Assembly (NCBI GenBank): GCA_016927735.1
Contig: JAFGMC010000007.1
Coordinates: forward strand, 1 to 62,007
Direction of reading: 5' to 3'
DNA length: 62,007 nt
DNA from: Alphaproteobacteria bacterium
Lineage (GTDB): Bacteria; Pseudomonadota; Alphaproteobacteria; Rs-D84
The notes under the pieces are model-generated. The model made no database searches and had not been told where the DNA came from. It saw only the letters and a program-made list of their open reading frames with translations. Shown here in pieces: positions 9,929 through 19,867 of this stretch. Positions within the stretch are counted from its first letter, which is position 1, and each line of letters starts with the position of its first letter. The position numbers were made by a program, and so were the translations under genes.

Positions 9929-10678
9929 ATGAAAAAAATATTGGTAGTGGTTAATCCAACAGAAGATTATGAAAAAGTTTTTTCCAAAGCAATTGAAAAT
10001 GGTTACATCAATGAAATTATAAAAACAACAAATGAAACATTTGATTCAGATGTAGATTCTTTGTTTACGGAAGGAAATTCCCCAATTTTTATGAAGGGTT
10101 TAATAGAAACTGCTGATTTTATGCGTCTGATTTTGAAACGCAAAGATTTATACGAGCCAGGAAATCTGCTGTCACATTGCGGATTTTTTGATGATCGCTT
10201 TATATTAACTGACGCAGCGATGAACTTAAATCCTGATGCCGAATCAAAACTGAAAATTCTTCAAAATGCGATTTTCCTGTATAAAAAATTAAACCCAGAA
10301 AAAAATGCAAAGCCAAAGATATCTGTACTGACCCCGGCTGGAAAATATAACCCAAAAATTCAATCTTCTGTTGATGCTATGTATCTGGGGGAAAAATTGG
10401 TCGACCAAGCAGATGTCGTTATGGATCAATTGGATACCGCAATTTCATCAAAAGCATCAGAAATTAAAGGAAAAGGTTCTGGAAAACCGACCAATATAAT
10501 ATTATGTCATGATTTGGATTCTGGTAATATTTTATATAAAGCCTTTACACTTCTGGGAAATTATACGGTTGCTGGACTTATAATTGGTGCAAAATATCCA
10601 ATTTGTGTCACCAGTCGCGCGGACAACTTTGAATCTAAATTAAAATCTATTCAGTGTGCTGCCAAGATTTTAAACTAG
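9929..10678 (+). CDS. Phosphate acetyl/butyryltransferase family protein
   Basis: A 249-aa enzyme of the PTA_PTB fold, which transfers acyl groups between CoA and phosphate. The C-terminal half carries the family's late motifs: a VVMDQLDTAIS segment, NIILCHDLDSGNILYKA and a TVAGLIIGAKYPI segment resembling the ending of phosphotransbutyrylases. The ATG at 9929 has AAAAGG 8 nt upstream and follows a good promoter. The track start at 9866 would sit inside that promoter. No acetate or butyrate kinase is adjacent. With NifJ at 46-49.6 kb it suggests substrate-level energy conservation from acyl-CoA. The acyl specificity cannot be told from sequence. Confidence 0.8.
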   Translation: MKKILVVVNPTEDYEKVFSKAIENGYINEIIKTTNETFDSDVDSLFTEGNSPIFMKGLIETADFMRLILKRKDLYEPGNLLSHCGFFDDRFILTDAAMNLNPDAESKLKILQNAIFLYKKLNPEKNAKPKISVLTPAGKYNPKIQSSVDAMYLGEKLVDQADVVMDQLDTAISSKASEIKGKGSGKPTNIILCHDLDSGNILYKAFTLLGNYTVAGLIIGAKYPICVTSRADNFESKLKSIQCAAKILN

Positions 10679-11385
10679 AAATATTTATGCAAACCATGAC
10701 CATTTTTGATTAACCACAGTTTAGCACGACCAACCCCGTCGCCATATAATTTTGAAACTGTTGCCCAAAAATGCACAGAATGATCCATAAATTTTGTGTG
10801 TGCTAATTCGTGCATTATTACATATCGCATCACTTCTGTCGGAGCAAAAGCCAACCGCCAAGAAAAAGAAATTGTTCCAGTTGATGAGCAACTGCCCCAA
10901 CGACTGGTTGTATCACGAATCGCAACTTTTTTGGGGTGAAATTCTGATGGAACGGTTTTTATGATTTTTTTCACCTCTGCTAGAAACTCATTCTTTACAA
11001 AATCACGAACCCGATGAGTCAACATTTCAGACGTTCCACCAATAATTAAAATATTTTCACCTGCTCTACTATTTTTTGAATAAAAATTCGATTTTTCCGC
11101 TGAATTATGTTGAATCAGAACTTTTTTACCCAAGAATTCAACCGTATCACCATCTTTTATAGATATTTTTTGTGGTGCATTCATAAAAATACTTTCCAAC
11201 CATTTACGTTTTTGCTCTAAAAACTTTATTGCGCTGGATACAGATATTAATATCGGTTTTGAAATATGTATTTCACGTTTTGGTGTTATTTTTGGACGTA
11301 AAGTTATATTGCGCAAACCACGTCGCGCTTCAAATATAATTGGAATCTCTTCCCCATTTGATATTATGAAAATATAATCTGTCAT
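10675..11385 (-). CDS. YgjP-like (DUF45) zinc metallopeptidase
   Basis: A 236-aa protein of the YgjP/DUF45 family, related to SprT and M48 peptidases. The zinc motif HELAHTKFMDH gives HExxH plus a downstream histidine, and the RWGSCSSTG segment is characteristic of the family. Its ATG overlaps the transketolase stop by four bases (ATGA), so the two are co-translated. Its last codon overlaps the end of the convergent PTA/PTB gene. The cellular substrate is unknown. Confidence 0.85.
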   Translation of the reverse strand: MTDYIFIISNGEEIPIIFEARRGLRNITLRPKITPKREIHISKPILISVSSAIKFLEQKRKWLESIFMNAPQKISIKDGDTVEFLGKKVLIQHNSAEKSNFYSKNSRAGENILIIGGTSEMLTHRVRDFVKNEFLAEVKKIIKTVPSEFHPKKVAIRDTTSRWGSCSSTGTISFSWRLAFAPTEVMRYVIMHELAHTKFMDHSVHFWATVSKLYGDGVGRAKLWLIKNGHGLHKYF

Positions 11386-13175
11386 TTTAATTTTTTAATA
11401 ATTTCTGCCGCGATTATTTCTGCATCAAAACCGAAATGCTTATAAACTTCATTGCCAGAACCTGTTGCACCAAATTCATCAATTCCCATAACTGCGTCTG
11501 CAAATTCAAACCAACCTGCGGTTGCACCGGCCTCTATCGCAACAATATAACCCACCAAAACTTTATTTTTATATTCCACCGGTTGTGCACGAAATTTTTC
11601 AACCGATGGCATACTGACAACTTGAGCATTTTTTAATTTATTTGCAACCTCTACTGCCAGTGGGACTTCGCTGCCAGTTGCAATCAGTGTGATTTTGGTT
11701 CTTTTTAAATCCGATGGTTTTATTACATATCCGCCTTTTTTAATATCTTCTAAATCAATTGTACTAATTTGTGCAAATTCTTGACGTGATAAAATAATAC
11801 ATGATGGACGCTTGGTTTCGGATAATGCCTGTTCCCAACAAGATACAACCTCTGCGGCATTACATGGACGAAATACATTTAAATTTGGAATTAATCGCAA
11901 AGATTCCAATTGCTCAATTGGTTGATGTGTTGGACCATCTTCGCCCAGTGCTATACTGTCATGGGTCAACACATAAATAACTGGCAATTTTGAAAGTGCA
12001 GATAATCTGATGGCTGGTCGCATATAATCGCTGAATATCAAGAAAGTTCCACCATATGGACGCAATCCCGCAATACACAGACCATTCATAATTGCACCCA
12101 TGGCATGTTCACGCACACCATAATTTATAAAGTTTCCAGAAAAATCGTCGGCGGTTATATCATAATGTGATAATGTTTTTGTTTTTGTACTGCCGGCCAG
12201 ATCCGCACTGCCACCCACTAAAAATGGTTCTACCTTTAATAACTTTTCAATACATTTTCCAGATAATTCGCGTGTAGAAATATTATCTGCAAAAGAAATA
12301 TCCCCCACAAAATAATCTTTATCTTTTACAATTTTTTTATCCGATTTAATTTTTTGTTTTGCAACCCGTGCCCACAGTTTTAATCCATTTGTTGATGTAA
12401 ACTTTTCTTCCAGTTTCAATAATTCCGAATCACCCAAATCAAATGCGTGCGCACGGGATGTCCCAGCAACACTGGTCCCCAGCCCAATTACTGTTTTACA
12501 TTGAATAAATAATGGTTTCACAGATTTTTTTGCAACAGAAATTGCCTTATCAATATCTTTAAAATTATTTCCATCCGTCTTTAAAACATTCCAGCCCGCT
12601 GCATGCATACGCGCAGGAATATCCAAATCCGTCAAAGCTTCGCCATCAATGGATACCTGATTATCGTCCCATAACATTACCAAATTATTCAATCTGTATA
12701 TGCCTGCAAATGCGATTGCTTCTTGGGCGACACCCTCCATTAAATCACCATCTGAACATAAACAATAAACATTACCATTTTCCGATTTTCGTTTCGCACC
12801 ATTGATTTTTTTTGCCAATGCGATTCCAACCGCGTTACCAATTCCCTGCCCCAGTGGTCCCGTTGTTGCTGTGACACCATCAATTCCAATTTCTGGATGA
12901 CCCGCCAATCCGCAAAATTTTCGAAAAGTTTTAAGCGATGGTATTTTATAGCCAGCCAATTTTAATACTGAATATAACAATGCGCTGCCATGCCCCGCAC
13001 TTAATACAAATTCATCAATTCCAGGTCGCAAATAATTAGCATAAACCGTCGTGATAATATCCGCCGCACCCATTGCAATACCAATATGACCACTGTGCGC
13101 ATTACGCAAAGCATACAGACTGCCCGCACGGACAGCATTCGACATATCTTTCAATTGTTTGGAATCAAACTTCAT
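11382..13175 (-). CDS. tkt: Transketolase
   Basis: A thiamine-diphosphate enzyme that moves two-carbon units between sugar phosphates. At 597 aa it is shorter than the usual 660 or so. GHIGIAMGAADI and SAGHGSALLY mark the N-terminal PP domain, and CSDGDLMEG with WDDNQVSIDG forms the ThDP/Mg site. The central Pyr domain has NYGVREHAMG and a THDSIALGEDGPTHQPIEQ segment, and a C-terminal domain follows. It works with RpiB in the non-oxidative pentose phosphate pathway. It is followed by the coupled YgjP peptidase and is divergent from rnhA. Confidence 0.93.
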   Translation of the reverse strand: MKFDSKQLKDMSNAVRAGSLYALRNAHSGHIGIAMGAADIITTVYANYLRPGIDEFVLSAGHGSALLYSVLKLAGYKIPSLKTFRKFCGLAGHPEIGIDGVTATTGPLGQGIGNAVGIALAKKINGAKRKSENGNVYCLCSDGDLMEGVAQEAIAFAGIYRLNNLVMLWDDNQVSIDGEALTDLDIPARMHAAGWNVLKTDGNNFKDIDKAISVAKKSVKPLFIQCKTVIGLGTSVAGTSRAHAFDLGDSELLKLEEKFTSTNGLKLWARVAKQKIKSDKKIVKDKDYFVGDISFADNISTRELSGKCIEKLLKVEPFLVGGSADLAGSTKTKTLSHYDITADDFSGNFINYGVREHAMGAIMNGLCIAGLRPYGGTFLIFSDYMRPAIRLSALSKLPVIYVLTHDSIALGEDGPTHQPIEQLESLRLIPNLNVFRPCNAAEVVSCWEQALSETKRPSCIILSRQEFAQISTIDLEDIKKGGYVIKPSDLKRTKITLIATGSEVPLAVEVANKLKNAQVVSMPSVEKFRAQPVEYKNKVLVGYIVAIEAGATAGWFEFADAVMGIDEFGATGSGNEVYKHFGFDAEIIAAEIIKKLK

Positions 13176-13210
13176 TTTATGATATTATAACATAAAAATA
13201 TGGATGAATC

Positions 13211-13642
13211 ATGATTAAAATATGGACCGATGGCAGTTGTCTTGGAAACCCGGGTCCGGGTGGGTGGGCATTTGTTGCATCAGACGACAAAAATATCGCA
13301 GAACGATCAGGCAACGAACCTGACACAACAAATAATCGTATGGAACTGACCGCGGTTATACGTGCACTGACCGCGTCGTCCAAGAAACATACAGAGGTTG
13401 AAATTCATACCGACAGCCAGTACGTAAAAAACGGAATGGAATCCTGGGTAAAGAATTGGAAAAAAAATAATTGGCGCACGGCTGATAAAAAACCTGTAAA
13501 AAATCAAGATTTGTGGATAGCACTGGACGAAGTTGCCAGCGGAATAAAAATTCATTGGCATTGGGTCAAGGGGCACGCTGGTCACGAAATGAATGAACGT
13601 GTTGATGAACTGGCCAGAAATGCAGCCGAGAAAATTAAATAA
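13211..13642 (+). CDS. rnhA: Ribonuclease HI
   Basis: A 143-aa RNase H removing RNA from RNA-DNA hybrids. The four acidic residues are visible: D in WTDGSCLGNPGPGGW, E in NRMELTAVIRAL, D in IHTDSQYV, and D in NERVDELA, preceded by the catalytic-loop histidine in KGHAGH. Length and motif spacing match type 1 enzymes. It stands alone on the plus strand and converges on a methyltransferase gene 6 bp away. Confidence 0.95.
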   Translation: MIKIWTDGSCLGNPGPGGWAFVASDDKNIAERSGNEPDTTNNRMELTAVIRALTASSKKHTEVEIHTDSQYVKNGMESWVKNWKKNNWRTADKKPVKNQDLWIALDEVASGIKIHWHWVKGHAGHEMNERVDELARNAAEKIK

Positions 13643-13648
13643 ACTTTA

Positions 13649-14245
13649 TTAAATTTTTTGTAAAAAACATCGTAGCCATTTTCTATTCCTATCTGGCCTG
13701 GAATCTTTTGAAGTAAAAATATCTTTTATCTTTAAATCAGGAACTTTTAATAACACATCGTTAAGTCTATCTTCGTTCATATCAGTAAAATTTCGACCAT
13801 CATCTTTTATACGTTCATTGTCGCCATACATAAAATCACAATAAAATATTCCTTTTTCCTTTAATGAATTTAACAATTTATAAAAAACAATATACATATC
13901 ATCATAAGATGAATGAAGTAATACAGAACTTGCCCAAATTCCATTAAATTTATTTTTCCAATCTATATCGAACATATCTATACAAACAACATCTAAGTTG
14001 GGTATATTTTTCAATATTTCACATCTTTTTGGAGAATTATCTATTGCGGAAACATTACATTTTTTATTAATAAAATATTTTGCTGCATATCCAAGCCCGG
14101 CACCAACATCAAGAATTTTTGGATTATCTATTCTTATAAAATTTAAAAACTTATCATATAAATCATGTTTTTCTGGATCATTGTAAGACAAAATCTCGTT
14201 TACTCTTTCTATATTAGAGTCATAAAATTCAAATGTTTTATTCAT
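13649..14245 (-). CDS. Class I SAM-dependent methyltransferase, substrate unknown
   Basis: A 198-aa protein with SAM motif I LDVGAGLGYAAKYF near residue 41, the acidic ribose-binding residue in AIDNSP, and a WASSVLLHSS motif IV-like segment. It resembles small-molecule or generic Methyltransf_25-type enzymes and has no DNA- or RNA-methylase catalytic signature. Its start overlaps the end of rlmE by 8 bp, so it is the last gene of the PAP2-SRP M-rlmE operon. The substrate cannot be assigned. Confidence 0.75.
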   Translation of the reverse strand: MNKTFEFYDSNIERVNEILSYNDPEKHDLYDKFLNFIRIDNPKILDVGAGLGYAAKYFINKKCNVSAIDNSPKRCEILKNIPNLDVVCIDMFDIDWKNKFNGIWASSVLLHSSYDDMYIVFYKLLNSLKEKGIFYCDFMYGDNERIKDDGRNFTDMNEDRLNDVLLKVPDLKIKDIFTSKDSRPDRNRKWLRCFLQKI

Positions 14246-14903
14246 TTTTAAATCCCAATGCGACTATAAACATTTCAACACTGTCCTTGCGAGATGCTGG
14301 GGGTTTTATATGATGAACGTGTTCAAAATTCAATTTAATTTCTTTCAACAACTCATTTGTTGTTCCACCAGTAAAAGATTTAGCAACAAATGTTCCACCT
14401 GGTTTTAATGCACGTTTTGCAAAATCCCAAGCATATTCCAACAAAACCATTTGACGAAGATGATCTGTTTTTTGATGTCCCGTGGTATTTGGTGCCATAT
14501 CAGAAACAATAACATCAACAACACCATGATTTACGGCATTTTGTTCTGGTAAATTCAATTTTTCTTCCAACCAGTCTATTGCTTCATCTGTTGTAAAATC
14601 ACCTTGATAAAATTCTACATTTGGGATTGCGTTTATTTCCAGTAAATCCATTGCAAAGATTTTTGATTTTGGAAAATCACGGGCAATATATTGTGACCAA
14701 GAACCTGGTGCCGCACCCAAATCAACAACGACCTGACCATTGCGCAGAAATTTAAATCTTTCGTTTATTTCTATTAACTTATAGGCAGCACGTGCTCGAT
14801 AGCCCTCTTTCTGGGCACGCGCAACATATGGATCACTAGCCTGGCGTCTAATCCATGCGACCGAAGAGTTTTTTGCAGCAATTTTTTTATTTAATATTTT
14901 CAA
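14238..14903 (-). CDS. rlmE: 23S rRNA U2552 2'-O-methyltransferase (RlmE/FtsJ)
   Basis: A 221-aa FtsJ-family methyltransferase that acts on the A-loop of 23S rRNA. It shows ARAAYKLIEINE with the first catalytic lysine, SAM motif DLGAAPGSWSQY, the catalytic aspartate in VSDMAPNTTG, the second lysine in FVAKSFTGG, and a C-terminal SVEMFIV with the glutamate. This is a K-D-K-E tetrad. It starts with TTG at 14903, directly after the TAG of the SRP M-domain gene, and is presumably coupled to it. It overlaps the following methyltransferase gene. Confidence 0.92.
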   Translation of the reverse strand: MKILNKKIAAKNSSVAWIRRQASDPYVARAQKEGYRARAAYKLIEINERFKFLRNGQVVVDLGAAPGSWSQYIARDFPKSKIFAMDLLEINAIPNVEFYQGDFTTDEAIDWLEEKLNLPEQNAVNHGVVDVIVSDMAPNTTGHQKTDHLRQMVLLEYAWDFAKRALKPGGTFVAKSFTGGTTNELLKEIKLNFEHVHHIKPPASRKDSVEMFIVALGFKNE

Positions 14904-15395
14904 CTATACCCCTGCTGGTTTTGGGCCTGGAACATTTTTCATTTTTTCCATAACCGCTTCCATACCACCCATACGTTGAACCATTGACATCTGACGTTTC
15001 ATGGTTTGATATTGTTTTATAATATGTTCAACCTCACGAACACTTGTACCAGATTTTTCTGAAATCCTGGTTTTTGCATTTGCAAAAATCTTTTCTGGTT
15101 CAGCGCGTTCTTCGGATGTCATAGCTTCCAAAATTTTTATTTGATGTTCAACACTGCCATCTTTAATTTTTTCTTTCATCGCGCCAACAGCACTGGACAT
15201 TCCTGGAACCATTTTTAACAATCCACTGAAGTTGCTCATTTTTTTAATCTGTTTTAATTGTGCCAACATGTCATTCATATCAAACTGACCTGACATCATA
15301 CGTGCAGCAGTTTCCTTCATACCACTTGGAATTTTTTCTTCTTTTATAGAATCTAATTCTGTTTCATCAATTTTCTTTTTTCCGAATCCAAACAT
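14904..15395 (-). CDS. Stand-alone SRP54/Ffh M-domain protein lacking the GTPase domain
   Basis: A 163-aa protein that matches only the methionine-rich M domain of Ffh. GQFDMNDMLAQLKQIKKM (about residues 36-53), LLKMVPGMS, an EAMTSEERAEPEKI segment and a helix-turn-helix with RISEKSGTSVREVEHIIKQY correspond to the M-domain order of full-length Ffh. There is no NG (GTPase) region in the gene or directly upstream, where a PAP2 gene lies. The RNA-contact segment reads NAKTRISEKSG where Ffh normally has SRKRRIAAGSG, so several basic residues are changed. It starts from ATG with AAAGGAG upstream and is followed at once by rlmE. It could assist or compete with a normal Ffh encoded elsewhere, or be one half of a split protein. 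Confidence 0.8.
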   Translation of the reverse strand: MFGFGKKKIDETELDSIKEEKIPSGMKETAARMMSGQFDMNDMLAQLKQIKKMSNFSGLLKMVPGMSSAVGAMKEKIKDGSVEHQIKILEAMTSEERAEPEKIFANAKTRISEKSGTSVREVEHIIKQYQTMKRQMSMVQRMGGMEAVMEKMKNVPGPKPAGV

Positions 15396-15406
15396 TTTTT
15401 ACTCCT

Positions 15407-15976
15407 TTAAAACTGTGTATTAAAATGTAAATATGCGCCACCATCTGTTGGTTCAACAGAAACAGTTGTACCATCTTTATATTCATTAGTGAAGATATAA
15501 CTGAACGCTGTACCAACAACCGCACCTCCAATTACGTCGGCCCAATTATGTGCTTTTGCCTTGATTCTGGAATATCCAACAAAAGAAGCTGCTGCATACA
15601 TTGGTGCACCAATTGCCCAACCATATCTATTTTGCCAATACCCTGCCCCTGAAAACGCAAGCGATGTATGACCAGATGGGAAAGATGTTCCCACACTGCC
15701 ATCTGGTTGTGTTGGACGATCTGCGTGAACCGTATATTTTAATAATTCTGTGGTTGCAAAAGTAGAACCAACAGATTTTGCCAATTGCCAATTACCTTCC
15801 CAATCCTTGATATAACTTGAATATGCCAACGCAGATAATGGGATTGCAAATTGCAAAACACTTCCAATAGCCTCCATTTGTTGTTGATCTATACTGACTG
15901 GTCCACCACGCGCAAATACATTTTGACTAAAAACAATTGAAAATAATCCAATTGCTAATATTTTTGTTATTCCCAT
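15407..15976 (-). CDS. Exported PAP2-family phosphatase
   Basis: The protein begins with a signal peptide (MGITKILAIGLFSIVFSQ..., cleavage near FARGG), so I use the ATG at 15976 rather than the track's 16039. The three PAP2 phosphatase motifs are present: KYTVHADRP, SFPSGHTS, and SRIKAKAHNWADVIGG with its catalytic histidine. It should remove phosphate from a lipid or small molecule in the periplasm or at the membrane, for example an undecaprenyl pyrophosphate or lipid A phosphate. It heads the operon with the SRP M-domain gene, rlmE and a methyltransferase. Confidence 0.85.
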   Translation of the reverse strand: MGITKILAIGLFSIVFSQNVFARGGPVSIDQQQMEAIGSVLQFAIPLSALAYSSYIKDWEGNWQLAKSVGSTFATTELLKYTVHADRPTQPDGSVGTSFPSGHTSLAFSGAGYWQNRYGWAIGAPMYAAASFVGYSRIKAKAHNWADVIGGAVVGTAFSYIFTNEYKDGTTVSVEPTDGGAYLHFNTQF

Positions 15977-16048
15977 TTTTTTCTCTTTTTTATTTATAAT
16001 CACAGATTCCATTCTTGGATATTTATGAAAAGATTTCAACTTATAAAA

Positions 16049-18886
16049 TTATTTTAAATATTTCTGTAAATACTTTCCTGTCAATGAATTTTTATCTGCT
16101 GCGACCTGCTCTGGTGTCCCAACTGCCATGACCTGACCGCCAAGCGCACCACCAGTTGGACCCAAATCTATAACCCAATCAGCTGTTTTTATAACTTCCA
16201 AATTATGTTCAATAACTACAACTGTATTGCCTTGATCTACCAATTCTTGCAGAACCGACAGCAGCATTTTTATATCTTCAAAATGTAGACCAGTGGTTGG
16301 TTCGTCCAGTATATATAGTGTTTGTCCCGTACTACGCGCAGCAAGCTCTTTTGATAATTTTATTCGCTGCGCTTCACCACCAGATAAGTCCAGACTGCTT
16401 TGTCCCAGTTTTATATAATCCAATCCAACACGTTTCAACAATTCTAATCTTCTGGCGACTTGTGGAACATTTACAAAGAAACGATACGCTTCTTCAACCG
16501 TCATATTTAATACATCAGCAATTGATTTTCCCTTGTACTTAACCGTCAGTGTTTCTTCATTATAACGTTTACCATGACACTTATCACATTCAACATAAAC
16601 ATCTGCCAAGAAATTCATTTCGATTTTTATTTGACCGTCACCCTGGCAAGCTTCGCATCGACCACCTTTTACATTAAATGAAAAACGACCTGGTCCATAT
16701 CCACGTGCTTTTGCTTCGGGCAGTGCTGCAAAGAAATCACGAATATTTGTAAACACACCTGTATAAGTTGCTGGATTACTGCGTGGTGTACGACCAATTG
16801 GACTTTGATCTATATCAACAACTTTATCAATATTTTCCATACCAGTAATAATATCGTGTGCACCAGATTCCAGTTTAGAATTATACAGTGCACGCATAAT
16901 TGATGGATACAAAGTATTCAACAACAATGTTGATTTTCCAGATCCAGAAACACCAGTCAGTGTAATAAACTTGCCCAATGGAATTTCGACATTAATATTT
17001 TTTAAATTATTTTCGCGTGCACCCTGGATAGTAATTTTTTTACCGTTTCCAGCGCGACGCATTTTTGGAACATCAATTTTCTTTTTGCCTGATAAATATT
17101 GTCCTGTCAAAGAATCTTTATTTTTAATTACTTCTGCTGGTGTACCAAATGCAACAATATTACCACCATTAACACCGGCATGACGTCCGATATCAACCAA
17201 GAAATCTGCATTACGCATTGCATCTTCATCATGTTCAACAACGATAACTGTATTATCTTTATCGCGCAGCATCTTTAATGTTTCCAATAATTTATCATTA
17301 TCACTTTGATGTAAACCAATTGATGGTTCATCCAAAACATACAAAACACCAGACAATCCACTGCCAATTTGTGAAGCCAGACGAATACGTTGTGATTCCC
17401 CCCCGGACAGCGTTCCTGCAGTCCTGGAAAGTGTTAAATACCCTAAACCAACATTTTGTAAAAATTCCAATCTGCTGGTAATTTCACGTAAAACGATTCG
17501 CGCGATATCATTTTCTTTTTGTGTCAAATGATTTGGTAAATCACGGAACCATTCTACAGAATCATTAACCGACATGGCGGATATATCCATAATATCCATG
17601 CCAAATATTTTGATACACAATGCCTGAACATTTAATCTTTTTCCATGACATACTGGGCAAGGTTTTTGTGATTGATATTTGGTCAATTCTGCGCGCATTG
17701 ATTCGGATTCAGATTCACGCCAACGACGTTCCAGATTTGAAATAACACCTTCGAATGGTTTTTCATATTCAAACCCATTCCAATTTATTTTTACAGATTC
17801 ATCACCAGTACCATAAAGAACTATATTTTTTTGTTCTTCGGTCAATGTATGCCAAGGCTTTCCCATTGGGATTTTATATTTACGTTTCAATGCTTCCAAT
17901 AAATGATCATACTGGGTCAGCATTCCACCACGTGACCAGGGTGCAATTGCACCATCCAGAATAGATTTCGAAGGATCCGGTATAACCAAATCCAGTGACA
18001 TATTTAATTGAACCCCCAACCCATCACAATTCGTACATGCGCCCGCAGGTGCATTAAATGAGAATAATCTGGGTTCTATTTTTGGAACTGTGAATCCACT
18101 AACTGGACATGCATAATTTTGCGAATACAAAATATCTTCGTCCGTATCCAAACGGCGCACCAAGACCGATCCTGGAACCAATCGCAATGAACTTTCAAAA
18201 GAAGAATATAATCTGGAATTAAATTCTTCCTGTTCTTCATTGTTTAATTTATTTTTTGGCAAAGTCAACCTGTCAACAATTACAAAAATATTATGTTTTT
18301 TATTTTTATCCAATGCCGGAACCGAAGATAAATCATAAACCACACCATCAACAATTGCGCGTTGATACCCTTGCTTTATCAAGAATGCTATTTCTTTTCT
18401 GTATTCGCCCTTGCGATCACGAACCAGTGGTGCCATTACATAAATTTTGTTACCAGCTGGGATTTTCAAAGTCCAGTCAACCATCTCTGCAATTGTTTGT
18501 GATTTTATTGGTAATCCAGTCACAGGCGAATGCGGTACACCGATTCGTGCCCACAGTAATCTGAAATAATCATAAATTTCCGTTACCGTACCAACGGTAG
18601 AGCGTGGATTTTTTGAAGTTGTTTTTTGTTCAATTGAAATTGCTGGTGACAATCCCTCGATAATATCTACATCTGGCTTTTTCTGCATATCCAAAAACTG
18701 ACGCGCATAAGATGACAAAGATTCAACATATCTGCGTTGACCCTCGGCATAGATAGTATTAAATGCCAAAGAGGACTTTCCAGAACCGGATACACCTGTA
18801 AATACCACCAATTTATTCTTTGGTATGTCTAAGTCTATATTTTTAAGATTATTTTCGCGTGCACCGCGAATTTTAATTGCATTCAT
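16049..18886 (-). CDS. uvrA: Excinuclease ABC subunit A
   Basis: A 945-aa UvrA, the damage sensor of nucleotide excision repair. It has two ABC modules: Walker [20 protein letters not shown] near residue 31 and [18 protein letters not shown] near 640, with signatures [11 protein letters not shown] and [11 protein letters not shown]. Two CxxC zinc modules are present ([10 protein letters not shown] and CEACQGDG ... [10 protein letters not shown]). Length and order are normal. It is followed 72 bp later by the PAP2 gene on the same strand. Confidence 0.97.
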   Translation of the reverse strand: MNAIKIRGARENNLKNIDLDIPKNKLVVFTGVSGSGKSSLAFNTIYAEGQRRYVESLSSYARQFLDMQKKPDVDIIEGLSPAISIEQKTTSKNPRSTVGTVTEIYDYFRLLWARIGVPHSPVTGLPIKSQTIAEMVDWTLKIPAGNKIYVMAPLVRDRKGEYRKEIAFLIKQGYQRAIVDGVVYDLSSVPALDKNKKHNIFVIVDRLTLPKNKLNNEEQEEFNSRLYSSFESSLRLVPGSVLVRRLDTDEDILYSQNYACPVSGFTVPKIEPRLFSFNAPAGACTNCDGLGVQLNMSLDLVIPDPSKSILDGAIAPWSRGGMLTQYDHLLEALKRKYKIPMGKPWHTLTEEQKNIVLYGTGDESVKINWNGFEYEKPFEGVISNLERRWRESESESMRAELTKYQSQKPCPVCHGKRLNVQALCIKIFGMDIMDISAMSVNDSVEWFRDLPNHLTQKENDIARIVLREITSRLEFLQNVGLGYLTLSRTAGTLSGGESQRIRLASQIGSGLSGVLYVLDEPSIGLHQSDNDKLLETLKMLRDKDNTVIVVEHDEDAMRNADFLVDIGRHAGVNGGNIVAFGTPAEVIKNKDSLTGQYLSGKKKIDVPKMRRAGNGKKITIQGARENNLKNINVEIPLGKFITLTGVSGSGKSTLLLNTLYPSIMRALYNSKLESGAHDIITGMENIDKVVDIDQSPIGRTPRSNPATYTGVFTNIRDFFAALPEAKARGYGPGRFSFNVKGGRCEACQGDGQIKIEMNFLADVYVECDKCHGKRYNEETLTVKYKGKSIADVLNMTVEEAYRFFVNVPQVARRLELLKRVGLDYIKLGQSSLDLSGGEAQRIKLSKELAARSTGQTLYILDEPTTGLHFEDIKMLLSVLQELVDQGNTVVVIEHNLEVIKTADWVIDLGPTGGALGGQVMAVGTPEQVAADKNSLTGKYLQKYLK

Positions 18887-18927
18887 GGTATAGGATATAG
18901 AGAAAAAAATGAAAAATTCAATGATAA

Positions 18928-18956
18928 GGGGCGAAAATTAAATCGCCCCCATTTTT
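18928..18956. terminator. GC hairpin between rodZ and uvrA, possible terminator
   Basis: The stem GGGGCGA / TCGCCCC has an 8-nt AT loop, just after the rodZ stop. The T-run is on the plus-strand side, so as a terminator for rodZ (minus) it is weak. Confidence 0.4.
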
Positions 18957-19823
18957 TTATTCTTTTGTATCTGAAGATACATCTGGTGAGGGCATCAAAG
19001 CATCAGGAGTCATAATAACACCTGATTTTCTGGTATTAACCGAACCCAATTTAGGTATAAGTTTTCCATTAACCCAAATATCAATACCACCAGCATTCCC
19101 AAATGTCCCTTTGTACTTTTCGCCAGCAGGAACATAATAAACATCACCCGTGACCAAAACGCGACTGAATACTGTATTACCACGTGCATCTTCAATTTTT
19201 ACCCAAGATTCTTGATTAGCCTGAATCACTACATTTGCAGTTGATGAATTTTCCGTACCAAATTTTTCACGAATTGGATGTTTATAACCTGGTTCTTTTA
19301 CAACAGCAACAACTGTTTCTTCGTTATTATAAGCATCGGATTCATTACCCAAAGAAATTATAAAAGATACACCAAAAATCAAAATCAAAACCGCAACAAG
19401 CGATGCAACCAACCATTTCCAATTTTTATATAAATACTTTGACAGTTTTTCAAAAGCCATATTTGTTTGTTTCGGATTTTTTTTCGTAATATTTTCAGAA
19501 TTTAGCATATTTCTTTCAGTTTCTTCGTCAGAAGCATCGATATAACCCGATTCGAGTTCGTTTTCGATACCCATTTCTTTTTTTATCTTGGAAACAATTT
19601 CTGTAGGATCCAATCCCAATTCCATTGCATAATTGCGTGCAAAACCCAATACATAAACCATTTCTGGAATCATATCATATTTACCATTTTCCAGCGCAAC
19701 CAGGTATTCTTCCCTGATGCATAATAATCTTGATATTGTAGAAATTTCACGCTTACGACGACCGCTTGTTCTGGCTTCGAACAACATCTGTGCAGCTGTT
19801 AATTCTTTATTACGTTCAGTCAT
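18957..19823 (-). CDS. rodZ: RodZ-like cytoskeletal HTH membrane protein
   Basis: The N-terminal helix-turn-helix of the RodZ type (TISRLLCIREEYLVALENGKY) is followed by an acidic linker, a single membrane segment near residues 138-160 (LVASLVAVLILIFGVSFIIS), and a periplasmic DUF4115 beta domain (NQESWVKIEDARGNTVF ... GEKYKGTFGNAGGIDIWVNG). RodZ links MreB to the cell-wall elongation machinery. I place the start at the ATG at 19823, preceded by AGGA. The track's longer start would overlap dus. It is the downstream neighbour of dus on the same strand. Confidence 0.85.
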   Translation of the reverse strand: MTERNKELTAAQMLFEARTSGRRKREISTISRLLCIREEYLVALENGKYDMIPEMVYVLGFARNYAMELGLDPTEIVSKIKKEMGIENELESGYIDASDEETERNMLNSENITKKNPKQTNMAFEKLSKYLYKNWKWLVASLVAVLILIFGVSFIISLGNESDAYNNEETVVAVVKEPGYKHPIREKFGTENSSTANVVIQANQESWVKIEDARGNTVFSRVLVTGDVYYVPAGEKYKGTFGNAGGIDIWVNGKLIPKLGSVNTRKSGVIMTPDALMPSPDVSSDTKE

Positions 19824-19867
19824 TTTATCTATCCTATACTCATATTTACAGTTAATAATAATAGAAG

